Source of the DNA: CAZEHS01 sp964649745
GTDB lineage: Bacteria > Bacillota > Clostridia > Peptostreptococcales > Acidaminobacteraceae
Assembly (NCBI GenBank): GCA_964649745.1
Contig: CAZYQI010000031.1
Coordinates: forward strand, 1-35,972
Reading direction: 5' to 3'
Length of the DNA: 35,972 bases
Shown here: piece after piece, positions 29,962 through 35,972 of the stretch
Layout: every line of letters starts with the position of its first letter
How positions within the stretch are numbered: the first letter of the stretch is position 1
Program-made: the position numbers and the translations under genes
Notes under the pieces: model-generated
The model's input: only the letters and a program-made list of their open reading frames with translations
What the model was told of the DNA's origin: nothing
The model's database searches: none

Positions 29962-30555
29962 ATGAGCGCGGTATATCAGGGATTGTTCTGGTTCGGAGTC
30001 ATCTATTCTGTTGCAGCATTTGTTTTGGGGCACATTGGCCATATAGGTGGTGTGGATGCCGCGGATACCGGAGGTGAGCTACCGACGGAAGGGGATATCG
30101 GAGCCCAGGGCCATGGGGATGCCGATGCTGCATCCAGTCATCCTTCTCCTCTTAAGCCCATCATCATCGCATCCTTCTTCATTGTTTTCGGCAGTACGGG
30201 AATGCTGGCAGAGCATTTTGGCTGGAGCTTCGGCCAGGCGCTTTTTCTTTCCCTTATCATGGGAGGGTTGGTATCCACCGCGCTCTTTAAATTCGTGGTG
30301 GTGCCGCTTTACAGCCTGCAGAATACCAGTGCGGCCACCCGGGACGAACTCATCGGCCTGGAAGCCCTGGTGACAACGCCTATTTATGAAAATGGGTTCG
30401 GTACAATTTCATACCATTTCAAAGAGAACATATACAATGCACCGGCGAAATCCCTGACAGGGAAGTATATCCCCCAGGGAGAGCACACCGTAATCGTAAA
30501 GTTTGAAGGAAAGGCTTTCATTGTTCATATTGCTGAGGAATTCAGCAGTAAATAA
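29962..30555 (+). CDS. NfeD-like membrane protein (YuaF type)
   Basis: Partner protein of flotillin. It is 197 residues: a first hydrophobic segment (about 5-25), a His/Asp/Gly-rich loop (GEL...GDADAASSHPSP), two further segments (about 63-105), then a C-terminal OB-fold (TRDELIGLEALVTTPIYENG, HTVIVKFEGKAFIVHIAEEF). ATG 29962 has GGAGGTG at 4-5 nt. It lies 19 bp before the flotillin gene, matching the yuaF-yuaG order of Bacillus. I see no convincing sigma-W promoter. The 29700-29961 gap has no other supported gene. Confidence 0.85.
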   Translation: MSAVYQGLFWFGVIYSVAAFVLGHIGHIGGVDAADTGGELPTEGDIGAQGHGDADAASSHPSPLKPIIIASFFIVFGSTGMLAEHFGWSFGQALFLSLIMGGLVSTALFKFVVVPLYSLQNTSAATRDELIGLEALVTTPIYENGFGTISYHFKENIYNAPAKSLTGKYIPQGEHTVIVKFEGKAFIVHIAEEFSSK

Positions 30556-30574
30556 AGAATAGAGGGGTATTGTC

Positions 30575-32134
30575 ATGAATGAATTATTAGCACCATTGCT
30601 GTTGCCTGCTATTGGTGTAGGCGCGATTTTTCTTATGCTGTTCAGCCTGCTTTCCATGTGGAAGAAAGCGCCCCAGGATAAGGCCATCATTGTAACCGGT
30701 CTTAAGAAGCGAGTCATCACCGGCGGCGGCGGGCTCGTTATCCCTATGCTGGAGAGGGCAGACCGCATCTCTCTGGAGAACATGAAAATTGAGGTCCGTA
30801 CCGAAGGGGCTCTCACGGAACAGGGTGTTGACATCATCGCCGACGGCGTTGCCGTCATCAAGGTGAAGAGTGACATGGATTCCATCCTGTCGGCTGTGGA
30901 GCAGTTCAACACAGGCCGTGAGGATCAGACCATCTCCGTGATAAAGGATACCGCCAAGGACGTTCTGGAAGGAAAGCTGCGGGAGATTATCTCCAAGCTC
31001 ACCGTTGAAGAAATCTACAAGGACCGTGAAAAGTTCGCCTCCGAGGTTCAAAAGGTGGCTGCCCTTGATCTGGCCGACATGGGCCTGGAGATCAAGGCAT
31101 TCACCATCCGGGACATCCGGGACGACAACGGCTATCTGCAGGCCTTGGGGGCCAGCCGGATCGCTCAGGTCAAGCGGGATGCCGAAATCGCCATGGCAGA
31201 AGCGGCCAGAGACACCAAGATTAAAACCGCGGAGGCCAATCGTGAAGGGGAAGCCGCCCGTCTGATATCCGAAACTCAGATTGCTGAATCCGCCATGGAC
31301 AAGGAGCTGAAGGTTCAGGCCTACCGTAAGGATCAGGAAAGCACCCGGGCCACCTCCGACCTTGCCTACGAAATCGAATCCAACAAGACCAAGCGCGAGG
31401 TTGTTGAGACAGAGGTTCAGATTGAAATCTCCAAAAAACAGAAAGAGCGGGAGCTGACCGAAGCAGAGATGCAGGTTCAGATCATTCGCAAGCAGAAGGA
31501 AATCGAGCTGGCCGAGCAGGAAGCCCTTCGAAGGGAACGGGAGCTGGAAGCCACCATCCGCAAGCAGGCAGATGCCGAAAAATACCGTCAGGAGAAAAAT
31601 GCGGAAGCGGCTAAATATCAAGATATACAGGAAGCGGAAGCGCGGGCCCGGAACATTGAGCTGGAGGGTAAGGCCAAAGCAGAAGCCACACGACTGCAAG
31701 GGATGGCAGAGGTAGACATCATCCGTGAGAAAGGTAAGGCGGAAGCCGAGGCCATGATGAAAAAGGCGGAAGCCTTCAAGCAGTACAACGATGCGGCCAT
31801 CACACAAATGATCATCGAAAAGATGCCGGAAATCGCCCGGGCGGTGTCCGAGCCCCTGTCCAAAACCGAGAAAATCGTTATCGTGGATAATGGAAGCGGC
31901 AGTGGCGGCGGTGCGGCCAAGGTGTCCGGTTATGTGACCGATATCATGGCACAGCTGCCTCAAACGGTGGAAGCCCTCACCGGCGTCAATATCATGGAGG
32001 CCCTAACCAAGGGGATGAAGAAAGCACCACAGCCAGTACCGTCAGCGGCCTATGATCATGTACATCAACAGGTGAAGCCCGCAGTGGCGCCTCCGGTTGA
32101 GCCGCCGGTTGCGGTGGAAGAGACGGTGCTTTAG
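30575..32134 (+). CDS. floT: Flotillin family protein (YuaG/FloT)
   Basis: Membrane scaffold of functional lipid microdomains. It is 519 residues: one N-terminal membrane segment (about 5-27), an SPFH/band-7 domain (about 33-200: KAIIVTGLKKRVITGGGGLV, VDIIADGVAVIKVKSD, VLEGKLREIISKLTVEEIYK), then a long coiled coil with repeated Glu-Ala (about 205-410), and a Gly/Ser- and Pro-rich C-terminus. The EA-rich heptads are the flotillin hallmark. GAGGGG precedes ATG. It forms an operon with the NfeD-like gene. Confidence 0.93.
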   Translation: MNELLAPLLLPAIGVGAIFLMLFSLLSMWKKAPQDKAIIVTGLKKRVITGGGGLVIPMLERADRISLENMKIEVRTEGALTEQGVDIIADGVAVIKVKSDMDSILSAVEQFNTGREDQTISVIKDTAKDVLEGKLREIISKLTVEEIYKDREKFASEVQKVAALDLADMGLEIKAFTIRDIRDDNGYLQALGASRIAQVKRDAEIAMAEAARDTKIKTAEANREGEAARLISETQIAESAMDKELKVQAYRKDQESTRATSDLAYEIESNKTKREVVETEVQIEISKKQKERELTEAEMQVQIIRKQKEIELAEQEALRRERELEATIRKQADAEKYRQEKNAEAAKYQDIQEAEARARNIELEGKAKAEATRLQGMAEVDIIREKGKAEAEAMMKKAEAFKQYNDAAITQMIIEKMPEIARAVSEPLSKTEKIVIVDNGSGSGGGAAKVSGYVTDIMAQLPQTVEALTGVNIMEALTKGMKKAPQPVPSAAYDHVHQQVKPAVAPPVEPPVAVEETVL

Positions 32135-32155
32135 ATAAACAGCGATTCCGGCGTT

Positions 32156-32196
32156 AAAAGCCGCATTCCGTATAAATCCGGAGTGCGGCTTTTCTG
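32156..32196 (+). terminator. Terminator of the flotillin operon
   Basis: AAAAGCCGCATTCC / GGAGTGCGGCTTTT long stem followed by CTGAG; the U-tract is part of the stem. A stretch with three TTTCTG(A/G) direct repeats follows (32192-32235) before the next gene; I assign it no function. Confidence 0.75.
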
Positions 32197-32310
32197 AGAT
32201 TTTTCTGAGGTGTTTCTGGGTATTTATCTGAAAAAGATTTGAAGGATCCTTTCACCCTTGGTGACAGCTCTGATCCTGACTGTCCGATACTTGACGAAGG
32301 AGTGTGTCCG

Positions 32311-33126
32311 ATGATACAGATCAGAGACTATGTTCGCCCCGCAACCCTTGAAGAGGCGGGAGCGATGCTGGACAGCAGCCGGAATGCCGCTGTCATAGGG
32401 GGCGGGGCCTTTCTCCGTCTTGGGAAAAGGAACATCACCACCGCGGTTGACCTGAGCGCACTGGAGCTGGATACCATCACAGAGGAAGGGAACGGCTATG
32501 CCATAGGGGCCATGGTGACCTTCGGTGATCTGGAACGCTCCTCAGCATTGAACATTGATTACCACGGCCTGTTCTCCAGAGCATTGCTGGATGTGGTGGG
32601 GGTTCAGTTCAGGAATACAGTAACGGTGGGGGGCACCGTGTTTTCCCGGTATGGCTTTTCAGATTTGATACCCTCTCTTCTGGCTTTGCAGGCGGAGGTT
32701 GTACTTTTACGTCAGGGCCGGATGGCCCTTGAGCATTTTCTGAAGCTCAAAAAAACAGGGAAAGATATCTTGATTCAGGTGATCCTACCCAAGGGCTGCA
32801 GCGCGGCATCCTATCAGTCGGTCCGCCTTTCCACAGGTGATTATGCGGCCCTTAACCTTGTACTTTTAAAGCTGGACGGGAATTGGCGGATCGCTGTCGG
32901 TGCAAGACCGGGAGCGGCAGTCATGGCCTATGGAGCCATGGAGCTCCTGAACCGCCATCCGTGGAGTCCGGAGCTTATTTCTCTGGCCTGCGACAGCATC
33001 GGCCGGGAGCTGGTTTACGGAACCAACACCCGGGGCAGTGCCGAATATCGGCGTCAGATTTCCGGAGCTCTATTGCGAAAAGCCATTCTGGAGGTGCAAG
33101 CCCATGCTGAATCAACTGACCGTTAA
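32311..33126 (+). CDS. Molybdenum hydroxylase FAD-binding subunit (XdhB/CutM-like)
   Basis: Electron-transfer subunit of a three-part xanthine-dehydrogenase-family enzyme. It is 271 residues, slightly short. FAD-contact segments are VIGGGAFLRLGKRNITTAVDLSAL and NTVTVGGTVFSRYGFSDLIPSLLAL (family form VGGNI...SDL). ATG 32311 (MIQIRDYVRPATLEEA) follows AAGGAG at 8-9 nt; the upstream reading from 32239 lacks a site. It overlaps the next gene by 23 bp. Substrate unknown. Confidence 0.87.
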   Translation: MIQIRDYVRPATLEEAGAMLDSSRNAAVIGGGAFLRLGKRNITTAVDLSALELDTITEEGNGYAIGAMVTFGDLERSSALNIDYHGLFSRALLDVVGVQFRNTVTVGGTVFSRYGFSDLIPSLLALQAEVVLLRQGRMALEHFLKLKKTGKDILIQVILPKGCSAASYQSVRLSTGDYAALNLVLLKLDGNWRIAVGARPGAAVMAYGAMELLNRHPWSPELISLACDSIGRELVYGTNTRGSAEYRRQISGALLRKAILEVQAHAESTDR

Positions 33127-33568
33127 CGGCGTTTTACACGAGGTTCAATGTCCGGCGGAGGAGTATCTTTCCGAAACCCTGCGAAAGCTGGGTTATCTCA
33201 GCGTCCGTCAGGGCTGTGATACCGGAAGCTGCGGCGCTTGTACCATCCATGTCAACGGCATCGCCATCCTATCCTGCACCACATTGACGGCAAAGGCCCA
33301 TGGAAAACAGATCACCACCATGGAGGGCGTGCCGGAAAAAGCCAAAGTGATCGGATCCCTGCTGGTGGATGAAGGGGCGGATCAGTGCGGCTATTGCAGC
33401 TCCGGACTGATCATGAACATCCTTTATATGGAATCGGTCGTTTCCAATCCCACCGATGACGAAATACAAAAATATCTGAACGGAAACCTGTGCCGCTGTA
33501 CCGGATACGCCGGTCAGCTCCGGGCTGTAAAGCGTTACTTTGAGGTGAAATCCCATGAAAACAGTTAA
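33104..33568 (+). CDS. Molybdenum hydroxylase [2Fe-2S] subunit
   Basis: Carries two [2Fe-2S] clusters that link the Mo centre to FAD. It is 154 residues: plant-type ferredoxin cluster CDTGSCGACTIHVNGIAILSC in the first half (four Cys), then the helical domain with CGYCSSGLIM and NLCRCTGY. ATG 33104 has GGAGGTG upstream inside the previous gene. It overlaps the large subunit gene by 14 bp. Complete and normal length. Confidence 0.95.
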   Translation: MLNQLTVNGVLHEVQCPAEEYLSETLRKLGYLSVRQGCDTGSCGACTIHVNGIAILSCTTLTAKAHGKQITTMEGVPEKAKVIGSLLVDEGADQCGYCSSGLIMNILYMESVVSNPTDDEIQKYLNGNLCRCTGYAGQLRAVKRYFEVKSHENS

Positions 33569-35876
33569 GCAGTCCCTGCGAAAAATAGACGGCATGGCCC
33601 TGGTTACCGGAAAGGGGCATTACACCGACGATCTAGCTCCCCGGGATGCCCTGGTCATAAAGGTGCTTCGCAGCCCCCATGCCTTTGCCCGGATTCGGGG
33701 GATCAAGGCGGATGCGGCCCGGAAGGTTCCCGGGGTGGAGCTGGTGCTCACCTGGCAGGATGTTCCGCGAACCCCGTTCACCCGAGCCGGACAGTGCTGG
33801 CCGGAGCTGTCTCCCCAAGACACCTATATCCTGGATGAATATGTGCGCCATGTGGGGGATGCGGCGGTCATTGTAGCCGCTGCCACTGAAAAGGCCGCCG
33901 ATAAAGCCCTGAAGCTGATAAAGGTGGATTACGAAGTGTTGGAGCCCCTGTTGGATTTTGAGAAGGCTGCGGAATCACCGATTCTGGTGCATCCGGAGGA
34001 GGCAGCCCACGCCCTGCTGCCGGTGGGGTACAACCGTTTGACCAATACCGTGGCCACAGCCAGCTATGCCTACGGAAATGTGGAGGAGATACTGCCACAC
34101 TGCGAGGTGGTCCTCAGTCGAACCTATCATACCCAGGGTCAGGCCCAGGCCATGATGGAAACCCAGCGGGCCTATGCCTATAAGGATCCTTACGATAGGC
34201 TGGTGATGGTGGCGTCCACTCAGATCCCCTTCCATGTGAGGCGCACCCTTGCCACCGCTCTGGGGCTTCCCATGAGCCGCATTCGGGTGATAAAGCCCCG
34301 CATCGGCGGCGGTTTCGGCGCCAAGCAAACCCTGAATGCAGAATTCTTTCCGGCCCTCGTCACCATGATGACAGGAAAGCCGTCCAAGATCGTCTACACG
34401 CGGAAAGAGGTTTTCAGCGGAACCAACTCCCGTCACGCCATGAAGCTGGAGATCACTCTGGGAGCTAACCGGGATGGACGGATACGGGCCATTGACATAA
34501 AGGGGCTGTCCGACACCGGAGCCTACGGAGAGCACGGGAGCACTACCTTCAGCTCGGCAGGAGGCAAGGTGCTGACCCTCTACAATAAAGTGGAGGCCTG
34601 CCGATTCCACGGGCAGGTGGTCTATACGAACCATGTGCCGGGAGGAGCCCTTCGGGGCTTCGGCGTGACCCAGGGAACCTTTGCCATGGAGTCGGCCATC
34701 AACGAGCTGGCGGAGCAGCTGGCCATAGACCCTGTTCGGTTGCGTGAGATCAACATGATACGGACAGGGGAAAGCCATCCGTTATACAACAAGCTCACCA
34801 AGGGTGCCGGACCGGAGCCCATTCTCATGGACAGCTGTCAGCTCCCCTACTGTGTGGAGCGGGGCAAGGCCATGAGTCAGTGGGAACAAAAGAAAACCCC
34901 GGGTGCTTCCCATCAAACTGGCAGGAAACGACGGGGCATGGGCATGGCCATCACCCAGCAGGGGTCAGGGCTTCCCAACATCGACATGGCCTCCGCCATC
35001 CTGAAGCTTAATGATGACGGCTTTTTCACCCTGCTCCTGGGGGCTACGGATATCGGCACCGGCAGTGATACCATACTGGTTCAGATCGCCGCAGAAGCCC
35101 TGGGGGTCTCCATGGACCGCATCATCGTCTACACGGCGGATACGGATATCACTCCCTTCGACAGCGGTGCCTATGCCTCTTCCACCACCTATACCACCGG
35201 AAACGCGGTCATTGATGCGGCGGAAAAAATGAAACAGCTGATTCGGGAGCAGGCAGCCCAGGTGTTTTTCACCAACGTCAATGCGGAGGATGTGGAACTT
35301 GACGGCGAAAGAATCAGCTGTGTGAAAACTCACCAGGAGATATCTTTAACCGAGTTTTCCCGCAAGCTTACCTATAACCAGGGACACGTACAGCTGGCGG
35401 CCTGCGGTTCCTTTGTGCCCAGACAGCCGGCACCGCCGTATATGGCCGGGTACGCCGAGGTGGAAGTGGATATGGATACCGGCAAGGTGGAGCTTCTGGA
35501 TTACTACGGCGTCGTGGACTGCGGCACCCCCATCAATCCCCGGCTTTGCCGGATACAGGCGGAGGGGGGCGTGGTCACCGGCATCGGCATGGCCCTGTAT
35601 GAAAAGGCGGACTACACCAAGGCGGGGCGTTTGATCAACGATACCTTCATGGAATACAAAATCCCGGCACGCCGGGACTTTGGGAACCTGCATATTGAAT
35701 TGGCCGACGGCTACGATGCGTCAGGGCCTTACGGAGCCAAATCCATCGGGGAAGTGGTGATCAACACCGTGGCCCCGGCCATCATAGAGGCCATCTATCA
35801 GGCCTGTGGCGCCCGGATTCGAGATTTGCCGGCTACACCGGAAAAAGTACTCCGTGGCATACGGAATCTGGATTAA
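33555..35876 (+). CDS. Molybdenum hydroxylase molybdopterin-binding subunit
   Basis: Catalytic subunit of 773 residues, of the xanthine dehydrogenase/aldehyde oxidase family. VTGKGHYTDDL opens the first domain; GGGFGAKQ (251-258) and the LRGFGVTQG segment contact the cofactor; GAYASSTTYTTGN is the equivalent of the GS-G-x-x region; the catalytic base is expected at E733 in GAKSIGEVV. The three subunits run FAD, 2Fe-2S, Mo in tight overlap. No maturation or purine pathway gene is in the window, so the substrate (xanthine, other purine, aldehyde, nicotinate) is open. The selenoprotein elsewhere makes a selenium-dependent Mo hydroxylase thinkable but nothing in the sequence shows it. Confidence 0.9.
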   Translation: MKTVKQSLRKIDGMALVTGKGHYTDDLAPRDALVIKVLRSPHAFARIRGIKADAARKVPGVELVLTWQDVPRTPFTRAGQCWPELSPQDTYILDEYVRHVGDAAVIVAAATEKAADKALKLIKVDYEVLEPLLDFEKAAESPILVHPEEAAHALLPVGYNRLTNTVATASYAYGNVEEILPHCEVVLSRTYHTQGQAQAMMETQRAYAYKDPYDRLVMVASTQIPFHVRRTLATALGLPMSRIRVIKPRIGGGFGAKQTLNAEFFPALVTMMTGKPSKIVYTRKEVFSGTNSRHAMKLEITLGANRDGRIRAIDIKGLSDTGAYGEHGSTTFSSAGGKVLTLYNKVEACRFHGQVVYTNHVPGGALRGFGVTQGTFAMESAINELAEQLAIDPVRLREINMIRTGESHPLYNKLTKGAGPEPILMDSCQLPYCVERGKAMSQWEQKKTPGASHQTGRKRRGMGMAITQQGSGLPNIDMASAILKLNDDGFFTLLLGATDIGTGSDTILVQIAAEALGVSMDRIIVYTADTDITPFDSGAYASSTTYTTGNAVIDAAEKMKQLIREQAAQVFFTNVNAEDVELDGERISCVKTHQEISLTEFSRKLTYNQGHVQLAACGSFVPRQPAPPYMAGYAEVEVDMDTGKVELLDYYGVVDCGTPINPRLCRIQAEGGVVTGIGMALYEKADYTKAGRLINDTFMEYKIPARRDFGNLHIELADGYDASGPYGAKSIGEVVINTVAPAIIEAIYQACGARIRDLPATPEKVLRGIRNLD

Positions 35877-35891
35877 CCCGTGCCCCCTTTT

Positions 35892-35924
35892 GCTGCTCCC
35901 TTTTCATAGGGGGCAGCTTTTTTT
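35892..35924 (+). terminator. Terminator of the Mo hydroxylase operon
   Basis: GCTGCTCCC / GGGGGCAGC stem followed by seven T. Confidence 0.85.
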
Positions 35925-35927
35925 GTA

Positions 35928-35959
35928 TTAAACGAAAACCACCCGCTATGCGGGTGGTT
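35928..35959 (-). terminator. Terminator of a gene beyond the right edge (minus strand)
   Basis: AACCACCCGC / GCGGGTGGTT perfect 10-bp stem with a 3-nt loop; on the minus strand it is followed by TTCGTTTAAT. It suggests a convergent minus-strand gene just outside the window. On the plus strand it is followed by CAAAAAA, so it is not a plus-strand terminator. Confidence 0.6.
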
Positions 35960-35972
35960 CAAAAAAGCTTAT

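Noticed and set aside
29683..30042. 119-codon minus-strand frame between acn and the NfeD-like gene
   Set aside because: It overlaps the acn promoter and the start of the NfeD-like gene, and has no recognisable domain.
33555..35876. Selenium-dependent molybdenum hydroxylase
   Set aside because: The idea came from the selenoprotein in the same window, but the labile selenium cofactor leaves no codon signature and no diagnostic neighbour gene is present.

Overview
The window looks like a chromosomal segment of an anaerobic, low-to-mid-GC Firmicute (class Clostridia), roughly half G+C. The evidence is consistent: AGGAGG-type ribosome sites at almost every start, strong TTGACA/TATAAT promoters, a TPP riboswitch, a tryptophan T-box, many U-tailed terminators, an NADH oxidase, a flotillin/NfeD pair, and one UGA-encoded selenocysteine. 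I cannot name the genus. Nothing indicates phage, plasmid, CRISPR, rRNA or tRNA.

Layout. 1-3210 (minus): a TPP-riboswitch operon with a small MTH1187-type thiamine-binding protein and a ThiX/ThiY/ThiZ-like ABC importer for a thiamine precursor. 3240-5706 (plus): proB-proA. 5720-8370 (plus): a VanZ-like membrane protein, a GNAT acetyltransferase, a small TM1266-like protein and a secreted lytic transglycosylase. 8411-8743 (minus): a selenocysteine glutaredoxin with a C-terminal zinc ribbon. 8885-10972: a membrane PAS protein with an eroded kinase-type ATPase domain. 11560-15542: a chemoreceptor-like protein with a C-terminal solute-binding domain, rluF and a PepV-like dipeptidase. 15947-20840 (minus): NADH oxidase, an APC permease, and trpB (TrpB2 type) behind a Trp T-box. 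20940-24107 (plus): a TPR protein, a 49-residue ORF, a HAD phosphatase and asnA. 24305-29699 (minus): acn-icd, then gltA and adk, which form the oxidative branch of the TCA cycle leading to 2-oxoglutarate. 29962-32134: NfeD-like protein and flotillin. 32311-35876: a three-subunit molybdenum hydroxylase.

Three things stand out beyond ordinary housekeeping. (1) A 318-bp non-coding element with terminal inverted repeats occurs twice in opposite orientation (10980-11297 and 15585-15902). Copy B is flanked by an exact 30-bp direct repeat that is itself a complete transcription-terminator hairpin; copy A also lies between two related hairpins. This looks like a MITE that targets and duplicates terminators. 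(2) A second repeat family is built of paired arms with CACGGAT or CGCAGAT heptamers. It occurs four times, at 1857-1966, 20408-20513, 24124-24294 and 26421-26693, each in a gene junction and one inside the leader between the T-box and trpB. (3) The glutaredoxin at 8411-8743 is split by an in-frame TGA in a U-P-H-C motif with a hairpin at the expected SECIS position, so normal gene calling truncates it.

The metabolic theme is amino acid and cofactor supply: glutamate from acn/icd/gltA, proline from glutamate, asparagine, tryptophan, and thiamine-precursor uptake.
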